Assembly: GCF_000219215.1 (NCBI RefSeq)
Contig: NC_015723.1
Coordinates: 1-64,000 of the forward strand
Reading direction: 5' to 3'
From: Cupriavidus necator N-1
GTDB lineage: Bacteria > Pseudomonadota > Gammaproteobacteria > Burkholderiales > Burkholderiaceae
Length of the DNA: 64,000 nucleotides
In this document: one piece after another, positions 52,449 through 60,061 of the stretch
How positions within the stretch are numbered: the stretch's first letter is position 1
How the letters are laid out: each line of letters starts with the position of its first letter
The notes under the pieces: model-generated
What the model was told of the DNA's origin: nothing
The model's input: only the letters and a program-made list of their open reading frames with translations
The model's database searches: none
Position numbers and translations under genes: made by a program

Positions 52449-53735
52449 TTACTCCAGCAGGGTGCGGGGATCGGTAATGCGGCCGGTGACGGCGCTGGCG
52501 GCCACGGTCATCGGCGAGCCCAGCCACACGGCGCTGCCGACGTCGCCCATGCGCCCGGAGAAATTGCGCGCCGTCGACGCAATCGCGCGGCTGCCCGCCG
52601 GGAAGCGCGCCGCGCCATAGCCGGCGCAGGCGCCGCAGGCGTTGGGAAGCAACGTGGCGCCGGCGTCAGTCAGGATGCCAAGCGTGCCCTCCTGCTCGGC
52701 CAGCAGCTGGTCGCGGCGCGAGGCCGGCGCCACCTGCAGGGTCACGCCCGCGGCCACGTGGCGCCCGCGCAGCACGCGCGCGGCCATGCGCAGGTCTTCC
52801 AGTTTGGCGCCGGTGCAGGCACCCAGGTAGGCGATCTGCACGGGCTCGCCGGCGGCCTGGCCTACCGGCGCGCTGTTGGCCGGGGAGTGCGGCGCCGCCA
52901 CCTGCGGCACCAGTGCCGCGGCGTCGAAGCGGTGGGTGGCCAGCACCGGCGCGTCGGGGTCGGTGCGCCAGTGGGCCAGGTCGATCGCGGCCAGCGTCTG
53001 TGCCGGCACGCCGGCCTCGGCCAGCCAGCCGAGCGTGACCGCATCGGGGGCCACCAGGCCGGTCTGCGCGCCGAGCTCGGCGCTCATATTGGCCAGCGTC
53101 ATGCGCTCCTGCATCGGCAGCGCGGCGACGGCGCTGCCGGTGTACTCCAGCGCCTCGTAGCGGCCGCCGCCCATGCCGAGCGTGGCGCACAGGAACAGCA
53201 TCATGTCCTTGGCGCAGACGCCCGGTGCAAGCTGGCCGTCCCATTGCAGCCGGATGGTATGGGGCACGCGCAGCCAGATCTCGCCGGTGGCCAGCACGCC
53301 GGCCATCTCGGTCGCGCCCACGCCGAACATATAGGCGCCGAAGGCGCCGCCGGTGGGGCTGTGGCTGTCGCCGCCAACAATCAGGCGGCCCGGCAGCACA
53401 TGGCCGCGCTCGGGCAGCACCACATGGCAGATGCCTTCGGCGTCGATGAAGTGGGCGCCGGACTGGCGCGTCCAGTCGCGCGTGAACCGCAGGATCGACT
53501 CGGCCTGGGCATCGCCGCCCGGCACGAAATGGTCGGTCACCACCACGTAGCGCGACGGGTCCCACACGCCGGTGCCAAGCTCCTGCAATAGCGGCGCCAC
53601 GCGGCGCGGGCCGCTGGAGTCGTGCGACATCGCCAGGTCGACCCGGCAGATCACCACCGTGCCGATCTCTGCATGCGCCAGCCCGGCGGCGCGCGCCACC
53701 AGCTTCTGCGCCAGCGTGGCGGGGGTGTGGCTCAT
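52449..53735 (-). CDS. LeuC-like aconitase-family large subunit
   Basis: 428 residues, the separate large-subunit type. Conserved are GDSHSPTGGAFGAYMFGVGATEMA near 120 and the three [4Fe-4S] cysteines, in AYLGACTGAK near 310 and NACGACAGYG near 370. It probably dehydrates or isomerises a methyl-substituted malate-like acid. The start overlaps the stop of the binding-protein gene by ATGA. I would not call it leucine biosynthesis: the length and context fit (R)-2-methylmalate or dimethylmaleate type enzymes equally well. Confidence 0.88.
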   Translation of the reverse strand: MSHTPATLAQKLVARAAGLAHAEIGTVVICRVDLAMSHDSSGPRRVAPLLQELGTGVWDPSRYVVVTDHFVPGGDAQAESILRFTRDWTRQSGAHFIDAEGICHVVLPERGHVLPGRLIVGGDSHSPTGGAFGAYMFGVGATEMAGVLATGEIWLRVPHTIRLQWDGQLAPGVCAKDMMLFLCATLGMGGGRYEALEYTGSAVAALPMQERMTLANMSAELGAQTGLVAPDAVTLGWLAEAGVPAQTLAAIDLAHWRTDPDAPVLATHRFDAAALVPQVAAPHSPANSAPVGQAAGEPVQIAYLGACTGAKLEDLRMAARVLRGRHVAAGVTLQVAPASRRDQLLAEQEGTLGILTDAGATLLPNACGACAGYGAARFPAGSRAIASTARNFSGRMGDVGSAVWLGSPMTVAASAVTGRITDPRTLLE

Positions 53736-54772
53736 TCCGGCGAGGCTCCCGAGTACTTGACCACGGCGGCCCAGCGCTTGACGTCCTGCTTCACGAATGC
53801 GGCGAAGGCTTCGGGCGTCGTGCCCATCGGCTGCGCGCCGTCGTTCTCCAGGCGCTTGCGCACCGCAGGTGTTTCCAGCCCCTTGCGCGCGGCCTGGTAC
53901 AGCGCCTGGGTGACGTCGTGCGGCATGCCGGCCGGACCGAACAGGCCGAACCATGCGCTCGACTCGAATCCCTTCACGGTGGCGCCGATCGGCGCCGCGC
54001 CCGGGAACTGCGGCAGCGGCGCGGGGCTGGTCACCCCCAGCACCTTGAGCTTGCCCGCGCGCACGTGCGGCAGCACGTTGATGGTGCTGGCGAACATCAG
54101 GTCGCACTGGCCCGCCAGCACGTCGGTGAGCGCGGGCGCGGTGCCCTTGTACGGAATATTGACGATGTAGGTGCCGGTCATCATCTTGAACATGTCGCCA
54201 GCCATGTGCAGCGACGAGCCCACCGAGCCGATGGCAAAGTTCAGCTTGCCCGGTTCGGAACGCGCCAGGCGGATCAGCTCGGGCACGTTGCTGGCCGCCA
54301 GCTTCGGCGTGGCCACCAGCACGCTCGGCACGGTGGCCACCAGCGTGATCGGGGTGAAGTCCTGCACCGGGTCGAACGGCAGCTTCTTGTACAGCGTGGC
54401 GTTGATGGTGTGGCTGGTGAAGCTCATCAGCAGTGTGCTGCCGTCCGGCGCGCTCTTGGCGACCAGGTCGGCGGCGATATTGCCGCCGGCGCCGGGGCGG
54501 TTCTCGACCACCACCGGCTGGCCCAGCTCCTGGGACATTTCCTGGGCGATGGTGCGCGCCAGCGTGTCGGTGGTGCCGCCGGCGGGCGCGCCCACCAGGA
54601 TCCGGATCGGCTTGCCGCCTGCCACCTGAGGATGCCCCTGGGCGGCGGCGGACAGCGGCAGGGCCAGCGCGCACGCTGCCAGGCTGGCCATGGCCAGGCG
54701 CTGCACCGCGGCGCGGCGGGGGATCGAAGGCGAACGGGTCGGGCTGGACGGGACCAGGCGGAACACTGGCAT
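53732..54772 (-). CDS. Bug/TctC-family tripartite tricarboxylate transporter binding protein
   Basis: 346 residues, periplasmic solute-binding protein. The signal peptide ends near residue 45 (LAACALALPLSAAAQ) after an unusually long basic N-region; a start nearer the hydrophobic core is possible. The mature part has the Bug signature KPIRILVGAPAGGTTDTLARTIAQEM and VVVENRPGAGGNIAADLVAKSAPDG. It binds a carboxylate such as that used by the LeuC/LeuD-like enzyme. No TctA or TctB membrane genes are nearby, as is common for Bug proteins. ATG at 54772 with GAGGAG. Confidence 0.92.
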   Translation of the reverse strand: MPVFRLVPSSPTRSPSIPRRAAVQRLAMASLAACALALPLSAAAQGHPQVAGGKPIRILVGAPAGGTTDTLARTIAQEMSQELGQPVVVENRPGAGGNIAADLVAKSAPDGSTLLMSFTSHTINATLYKKLPFDPVQDFTPITLVATVPSVLVATPKLAASNVPELIRLARSEPGKLNFAIGSVGSSLHMAGDMFKMMTGTYIVNIPYKGTAPALTDVLAGQCDLMFASTINVLPHVRAGKLKVLGVTSPAPLPQFPGAAPIGATVKGFESSAWFGLFGPAGMPHDVTQALYQAARKGLETPAVRKRLENDGAQPMGTTPEAFAAFVKQDVKRWAAVVKYSGASPE

Positions 54773-54882
54773 GGCAACGGCTCCTCGCTTGATGTGATCA
54801 GAGATGCGCAGTATCGCCCGGAACGTTACGTGGCGCATCCCTGGCAGCGCCGCCCGCGGGAAATCGGCGGCGGTCCGCGGGG

Positions 54883-55668
54883 TCAGTCGCGCAGGCCCGG
54901 GCGGGTTTCGCTTTCCACCCAGACGTTGGCGCTGTCCACGCCGGCCGGCGACAACTCCATCCGGTATTCATAGCGGTCCGGGCGGTACTGGCCGAGCAGC
55001 AGTTGCACCGGGCGCCCGGCCGCGTCCTTGACCACGCGGCGCACCGCCAGCAGCGCGCCGCCTACGGGCACGTCAAGCAGCGGCGCCACCACCACGTCGG
55101 CCAGGCGCGCTGACAGCACCTGGGTGGCACGGCCCAGCTTCACGCCGCCGGCCTCCAGCAGGCGCAGCACCGGCCGCTCTTCCAGGGACTGGCGCGTGAT
55201 CGGCCGGCCCAGGTCGGCGGGCAGGTAGACCGTGATATGCGACAGCGGCCGGTTGCGGTAGTGGCGCACGCGCACGATCTTCACCACCGGATCGCCCGGC
55301 TCGATCTGCAGCGATTCGGCCACATCGGGCGTGGCATGGACTTCGTCGATCGAGATCACCTTCACCGACGTCTTCTGGCCCATGTCGATGATGTTGTCGA
55401 GCAGGCTGGTGCCGCGTTCCTCGCCGGCCGCCGCCGCCGGGCGTACCGGATGCGGATTGACGAAGGTGCCAAGCCCGCGGTGGCGGCGCACCAGTCCCTC
55501 CTGCACCAGGCGGTCGAACACGCGCCGCATGGTCACGCGCGAGGCGTGGAACTGCTTGGCCAGGTCGATCTCGCCCGGCAAGGGGCCCTGGCCGAAGCGG
55601 CCTTCCACGATCTGCTGGCGCAATACGACGTAAATCTGGTGATACAGGGGAACGACGGCTTCACTCAT
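54883..55668 (-). CDS. GntR-family regulator (HutC/UTRA type)
   Basis: 261 residues. The N-terminal winged helix (PLYHQIYVVLRQQIVEGRFGQGP, then FHASRVTMRRVFDRLVQEGLV) spans residues 8-72. A C-terminal UTRA ligand domain follows (VKIVRVRHYRNRPLSHITVYLPADLG). It is the first gene of the gntR-bug-leuC-leuD-like unit and probably represses it until its carboxylate ligand is present. An AT-rich stretch at 55695-55735 just upstream may hold its operator. Confidence 0.92.
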   Translation of the reverse strand: MSEAVVPLYHQIYVVLRQQIVEGRFGQGPLPGEIDLAKQFHASRVTMRRVFDRLVQEGLVRRHRGLGTFVNPHPVRPAAAAGEERGTSLLDNIIDMGQKTSVKVISIDEVHATPDVAESLQIEPGDPVVKIVRVRHYRNRPLSHITVYLPADLGRPITRQSLEERPVLRLLEAGGVKLGRATQVLSARLADVVVAPLLDVPVGGALLAVRRVVKDAAGRPVQLLLGQYRPDRYEYRMELSPAGVDSANVWVESETRPGLRD

Positions 55669-56121
55669 GGTTTCCCTTGCGGAGAGATGACAAGTCTGTA
55701 ATGCCTCTAATGTACTTTAAATCAGACATAGAGCCTAGCATGGATAGCCGCAGTGGCGCTTGCGGAACAACGTCGCCGGCGCAGTGTTGCGGCGATGCAT
55801 CCCGTCTCCGCCAAGGCCCCTTGGCTGATTGCGCCAGTGCGGGTGAAGTCGGTTCGGCGCCGCTGCATGCGTTGCAGGGCGGACCAGGCCGGCGCGGCGG
55901 ACCGGGCTTGTGCCGGGCGGCGAGAACATGACATCGGGGCGGCGCTGCTGCAATGTGGGATGCCTGACACGGGCGGCGGTGACGGCACCCTCGGTGTCGT
56001 GTTTCAGTCCCGATACGTACGGTCGCGCCTCGGGCAAATCCTGACTGCCTGCATAAGGCACTGAAAAATAAGGCGTTTTCCTACCACTCCGGACCCCCTC
56101 CAGGCGGGCTGGGAGTGGCCG

Positions 56122-56139
56122 TGTCACAGCGATGTGACA
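56122..56139. promoter_or_regulatory. 18-bp dyad TGTCACA-GCGA-TGTGACA, candidate operator
   Basis: Perfect 7-bp arms with a 4-bp centre, 242 bp upstream of the glycine-rich protein start. It shares GATGTGACAT with the dyad at 45934 upstream of the LuxR-type regulator gene. Confidence 0.5.
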
Positions 56140-56219
56140 TGTCGGCTGCCGTGCACAGCAGCGAGGGCGATGGCGATCGCGCAAAGCAGCGGAAAGTTCC
56201 CGCCAGGGTGCCGGGCAGG

Positions 56220-56234
56220 CCTTGTAATACAAGG
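56220..56234. promoter_or_regulatory. 15-bp dyad CCTTGTA-A-TACAAGG, candidate operator
   Basis: Perfect 7-bp arms around one central base, 147 bp upstream of the glycine-rich gene and 81 bp after the dyad at 56122. Confidence 0.5.
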
Positions 56235-56380
56235 AGTTGGCGCCTCAGGTGGCGCAGCTGGCACCGATTATGCGCAGGGGGAGTCTGGTTTGGCAGGGTG
56301 CCGGACCTAACCTCCAGCCGTCGTTCGGCACGAGCGCCGGCCGGAGGCTGAGCCGCTGTACATCTTCCTGGGAGCTTCGT

Positions 56381-57808
56381 ATGAATAAGACCTTACTGGC
56401 ATCGGCGATTGCGCTGGCATTTGGCGCTGGCCAAGCCTTGGCGAACCCGACCAACAACGCCGACGATAGCGGGACCACTAATACCCAAAACGCGACCGCG
56501 ACTTCCACGCAGAGCGGCAGTGGCGCCGCAGCCAACGAAAACTCGACTGCTGTGCAGGCCAATGACAGCAGCACCACCACGAAAACCAGTACCCGGACCT
56601 CAACCCGGACCAGCACAAATACCAACTCCAAGAACCGCACAGATCAGGATATGCGCGGTTATGGCAATGCGGCCGCAGCCAATGGCAGCACGGCTACCGC
56701 CAACTTCTCCAACGCGTTCAACACCAGCAAGGCGCTGGCGATCAGCAAGCTGGAGGGCTATGTATCCGGTAACACCATCGCAGCGATGGGCAACCGTGCC
56801 GGCAACTGGGGTGACGCCAATGGCGGCCTCGGTGGCAAGGGCGGCAGGGGCATTGGCGGCGTAGGCAACGGCGGCAACGGCGGCAACGGCGGCAACGGCG
56901 GCAACGGCGGTAGCGGCGGCAGCGCCACCAACGGCAGCGCCACCAACGGCGCAGCCACCAACTATGGCGCACGCGCGGGTAGCGGCGGCGACGGCGGCAA
57001 GGCGGTTGGCTGGGCTGGCGATGGCGGAAACGCCAAGTCGTATGGCGGCGACGCGCTCAGCGCGGCGGCCACCCGGGGCGGCAGCGGCGGCGACGCTATT
57101 GGCGCGGGCGGACGCGCACTGAGCGCTTCACTTGGCGCCGGCGGTCGCGGCGGCAGCGCACTCGGTGCCAGCCTTGGCCTGGGCGGCGCTGCGGGCTCGG
57201 CAGGTGGGTCCAGCGGCAACGGTGGCGCGGGTAACGACACGGTCGGCGCGGGCGGCGCAGCCGGTGCGGCGACTGCCGCCGGTTCTGCTGGCGCGGGCAC
57301 GGGGACTGGCGGTGCGGGCGGCGCCGGAACGTCGTCGGCTAGCGCAACCGGCGGTGCCGGCTCCGGTACCGGCGGCGCGGGTGGCGCAGGCGGCACAGGG
57401 ACCTCGACGGCCGCGGGTGGCGCATCCACCAGCACGGGCGGCGCTGGCGGCACGCAAGCGAGCGTTGGCGGTGCGGGCGGCGCAGGTGGTGCGGCCACGA
57501 ACGGCAGCGCTTCGAGCTCGGCGACCAACGGTAGCGCCACGGCTGGCAATGGTGCGACGGGTGCTGTCGGTGCAACCGGTGGCGCTGGCGGCGTTGGCAA
57601 CGGCGGCACCGGCAACGGTGCAGTCGGCGGCGCTGGCGGCGCAGGCGGAACTGTCGCGGTTTCTGCCGGCTCGTTCAGCCTGTCCAACGTGATGACCAGC
57701 GTCGGCCAGACCGCCGCGGGCATCATGGTCGCCAACCAGAATCTTGGTGCAGCTTCGCTGGTTCAACAGAGCGTCAACGTCCAGGCCAACCTGAGCGTCG
57801 GCCGCTAA
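56381..57808 (+). CDS. Exported glycine-rich fibre-like protein
   Basis: 475 residues. Signal peptide MNKTLLASAIALAFGAGQALA (about 1-21). A Thr/Ser/Asn/Gln-rich segment spans about 22-90 (TKTSTRTSTRTSTNTN), then a Gly/Ala/Ser/Asn domain (about 150-425) of G-G-x repeats including GNGGNGG. A different C-terminal end follows with SLSNVMTSVGQTAAGIMV and an Asn/Gln-rich VQQSVNVQANL. The segment SKLEGYVSG near 125 resembles the K-L-[DE]-x-x-x-G motif of the two following exported proteins. It is probably the main subunit of a surface fibre or amyloid. ATG with GGGAG upstream. First gene of the operon ending at 61501. Confidence 0.8.
   Translation: MNKTLLASAIALAFGAGQALANPTNNADDSGTTNTQNATATSTQSGSGAAANENSTAVQANDSSTTTKTSTRTSTRTSTNTNSKNRTDQDMRGYGNAAAANGSTATANFSNAFNTSKALAISKLEGYVSGNTIAAMGNRAGNWGDANGGLGGKGGRGIGGVGNGGNGGNGGNGGNGGSGGSATNGSATNGAATNYGARAGSGGDGGKAVGWAGDGGNAKSYGGDALSAAATRGGSGGDAIGAGGRALSASLGAGGRGGSALGASLGLGGAAGSAGGSSGNGGAGNDTVGAGGAAGAATAAGSAGAGTGTGGAGGAGTSSASATGGAGSGTGGAGGAGGTGTSTAAGGASTSTGGAGGTQASVGGAGGAGGAATNGSASSSATNGSATAGNGATGAVGATGGAGGVGNGGTGNGAVGGAGGAGGTVAVSAGSFSLSNVMTSVGQTAAGIMVANQNLGAASLVQQSVNVQANLSVGR
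56864..56908 (+). repeat. Five tandem copies of GGCAACGGC inside the glycine-rich gene
   Basis: Perfect 9-bp units encoding G-N-G, followed by one variant unit (GGTAGCGGC). In-frame copy changes would lengthen or shorten the glycine-rich domain without a frameshift. Confidence 0.9.
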
Positions 57809-58008
57809 GACGTGAGCCGGGCCGGCCGGCCAGCCATATCCAGCCTCTGGCGGATGGGCGGGCCGGTCGGTGCCGGTGCAAGTCTTCAAGCCGACGGGGG
57901 GCATCCCGGCGAGCGATTCGCGCTGGGATGCCTGCCTGGCACAACCTGTAAGTTCCGCTGCGGCTGGCTGGATGGGGCTGGGCGCGGCGGGCATGGAGGA
58001 GACGCATC

Positions 58009-58404
58009 ATGCAACCGATCCACACTGCTGTCACGGCGCTGACGGCAGCATTTCTGGCCTGGCCGTTCATGCAGGCTCAGGCAGGACCGCTGGCGGGCGA
58101 TGCCGCCGTGCCAGCGCCTGTCGCTGCGGTGGCCCCAGCGGCGAGCAATCCTTTTGGCACGGCCGCGGTAGCTGTCGCGAGCGACAAGCTTGATGACGTG
58201 CGCGGTGGTGCGGAAGTGGTTGTCAACGACATGCGGCTGCATGGCACGGTGGCGGACAACGCCGCGGTCCATACGCTGTCCGGCACCAACATGATCACGG
58301 AGGGCGCCTTCGCGAATGCTGCGGGCATCCCGACGGCCATCCAGAACTCGGGCAACAACGTGTTGATCCAGAACGCCACCATAGTCAACGTCCAGTTCAA
58401 GTGA
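58009..58404 (+). CDS. Exported small protein with D-K-L-D-D-V-R-G-G motif
   Basis: 131 residues. Signal peptide ends near 25 (FLAWPFMQAQA). A Pro/Ala/Val linker leads to SDKLDDVRGG (Gly-Gly at 66-67), then a 64-residue C-terminal part with Asn/Gln motifs (IQNSGNNVLIQN and IVNVQF). The same motif, as SEDKLDEMRGG, is in the exported protein at 59113. It resembles a double-glycine leader in a Sec-exported protein. It may be a nucleator or minor fibre subunit processed by the C39 peptidase encoded next. GGAGGAG upstream of the ATG; the stop overlaps the next start (TGATG). Confidence 0.75.
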   Translation: MQPIHTAVTALTAAFLAWPFMQAQAGPLAGDAAVPAPVAAVAPAASNPFGTAAVAVASDKLDDVRGGAEVVVNDMRLHGTVADNAAVHTLSGTNMITEGAFANAAGIPTAIQNSGNNVLIQNATIVNVQFK

Positions 58405-59102
58405 TGAAGATGCTTCAAAGACTGCTGCGGGCGCTGCCCTTTGTCCTGGCCCTGGGTGGTACCCCGCCGGCACTGGCTGACCGGATCAGCATCTACGGGC
58501 CTGTCGGCGAGTACTACAGCGTGCCGGTGACCAGCCTGCGCGAAGCACGCTTCAAGACAACGATCCGTCAGCAATACGATTTCAGCTGCGGCTCGGCCGC
58601 GGTGGCAACCCTGCTGACCTACCAGTACGGCCAACCGGTCAGCGAGGAACTGGTCTTTGCCAACATGTTCGTCAATGGCGACCAGGCCAAGATCCGGCAG
58701 GAGGGATTCTCCCTGCTGGATATGAAGCGCTATCTGGCGTCGCAGGGGTTCCTGGCCGACGGGTATGAACTGCCCCTGTCGAAGCTCGAGGAAACAAAGA
58801 TACCCGCGATCGTGCTGATCGCCGAGAACGGCTACCACCATTTCGTGGTGGTGAAAGGGGTCCGCGGCGATCGCGTGCTGATCGGCGATCCGGCGCGCGG
58901 CACGCGCTCCATCTCGCGCGAACACTTCGAGAGCATCTGGGAAAGCCAGTTGCTGTTCGTGATCCATAACCGGACCGAGCAGGCCCGGTTCAACCTGGCG
59001 GCCGACTGGCGCGTAGCGCCATCGGGCCCTTACTGGATGGGAGTCAACCGGGACAGCCTGTTCTTCACCGTCATGCCAAAGCATGGCGCCAGCGATTTCT
59101 GA
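58404..59102 (+). CDS. Periplasmic C39-family cysteine peptidase (FapD-like)
   Basis: 232 residues. A signal peptide runs to about residue 25 (PALA). The C39 fold has the oxyanion Gln and catalytic Cys in RQQYDFSCGSAAVATLL near 53-68, the catalytic His in YHHFVVVKG near 148 and the Asp in LIGDPARGTRSI near 161, so the triad is complete. It lacks the ABC transporter domains of bacteriocin exporters and so resembles FapD of the Fap amyloid system. In C39 enzymes the cut is after Gly-Gly, and both neighbouring exported proteins contain R-G-G. ATG at 58404 overlaps the previous stop; GTG at 58401 is an alternative. Confidence 0.88.
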   Translation: MKMLQRLLRALPFVLALGGTPPALADRISIYGPVGEYYSVPVTSLREARFKTTIRQQYDFSCGSAAVATLLTYQYGQPVSEELVFANMFVNGDQAKIRQEGFSLLDMKRYLASQGFLADGYELPLSKLEETKIPAIVLIAENGYHHFVVVKGVRGDRVLIGDPARGTRSISREHFESIWESQLLFVIHNRTEQARFNLAADWRVAPSGPYWMGVNRDSLFFTVMPKHGASDF

Positions 59103-59112
59103 GGAACACATC

Positions 59113-59976
59113 ATGTTCGAGACATCCGCCCCGAATACCACCGCTTGCCGCAGCAGGGGAGCCGGTACGGCGACTGCAGCGGTCCTGTTCGGCGCCGGCA
59201 TGGCATGTGCCACCGCCGCGCAGGCGAGCGAGCAGCCGCTGCCGGACGCCCTTGACGCGGCCGCGGTTCCTGCACAGACTGTATTGGACACGCAAGAGAA
59301 CAAGCAAGACCAAACACTGGCTGCCGCTACCCAGGGCAGCATGGCCGGCTGGAAACCGGTCTCGGAAGACAAGCTGGATGAAATGCGCGGCGGCTTCGAC
59401 GCCGGCGGACTGCAGGTTTCGTTCGGAATCGAACGCGCGGTGTACGTCAATGGCGCCCTGGTGGTGGCCACCAGCATTAACATACCGGACATTGCGCGCA
59501 TCACCAGCGACCAGGCCGCGAAGCTGGCTTCTGCGCTTGCGCCGGCCATTGTGAGCAATACGTATGCTGACGTGAACAGCGCGATGGCGGGCAACCCGGC
59601 CACGGCGGGCGTTCAGCTAGGCAGCAATGGCAGCAGCAGCGCAGGTGCCGCGGGAACGGCCACGGCGGTGGCATCGAACGGAGCATCGGCAAGCAGCGCC
59701 GGTGCGGCCGGCCTGCCGTCAACCGCGGTGACAACGCCAACCGGCCAGGTCGTTACCAACGGGCTGCTGGCGGTAATCCAGAACGGCGCGGGCAATTCCG
59801 CGGCGGTGGCCAATGGGACGTCGCCGATGACCGTAATCCAGAACACCTTGAACAATCAGAGTATCCGGAGCCTGATGACAATCGACACGAGTGTGAATAC
59901 GCTCCAGGCATTCCGGTCACAGGTCGCCAACGCAACGCTGAACAACGTGCTGCTGCGAGCCGCCAGCATGAGGTAG
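59113..59976 (+). CDS. Exported protein with D-K-L-D-E-M-R-G-G motif (fibre component candidate)
   Basis: 287 residues. Hydrophobic signal segment near 17-36 ending ATAAQA. A polar linker leads to SEDKLDEMRGG (Gly-Gly at 93-94), then LQVSFGIERAVYVNGALVVATSINIP. A Ala/Ser/Gly/Asn low-complexity stretch (about 170-205) follows. The Asn/Gln-containing end (VIQNGAGNSAAVANG, then VIQNTLNNQSI) matches the style of the C-terminus of the 58009 protein. It stands where FapE stands in Fap operons. Likely peptidase substrate and minor fibre subunit. GAGGAAC precedes the ATG. Confidence 0.75.
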   Translation: MFETSAPNTTACRSRGAGTATAAVLFGAGMACATAAQASEQPLPDALDAAAVPAQTVLDTQENKQDQTLAAATQGSMAGWKPVSEDKLDEMRGGFDAGGLQVSFGIERAVYVNGALVVATSINIPDIARITSDQAAKLASALAPAIVSNTYADVNSAMAGNPATAGVQLGSNGSSSAGAAGTATAVASNGASASSAGAAGLPSTAVTTPTGQVVTNGLLAVIQNGAGNSAAVANGTSPMTVIQNTLNNQSIRSLMTIDTSVNTLQAFRSQVANATLNNVLLRAASMR

Positions 59977-60061
59977 GAGTAGCCGTAACCGTAGCTTTGA
60001 TGCGCAGGAGGTAGCGCGCGCCTGCAAGGTCCAGTCTGCCGTCCCGGGGGAGGAAGACGTC

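Larger units (their letters stand above)
55669..56380. other. Divergent region between gntR and the fibre operon
   Basis: 712 bp without a supported gene. The left end serves gntR. The right part is the upstream region of the glycine-rich gene and holds two strong dyads, at 56122 and 56220. No convincing promoter hexamers are visible. Confidence 0.5.

Noticed and set aside
52449..54674. 741-residue frame covering the LeuC-like gene and most of the Bug gene
   Set aside because: Only the part from 53735 leftwards is the LeuC-like protein; the rest is an out-of-frame reading of the Bug gene, whose own signal peptide and family motifs are clear.
56962..57735. Proline-rich minus-strand frame opposite the glycine-rich gene
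   Set aside because: It is the complement of GGC/GCC repeats. The plus strand has signal peptide, ribosome-binding site and operon context.
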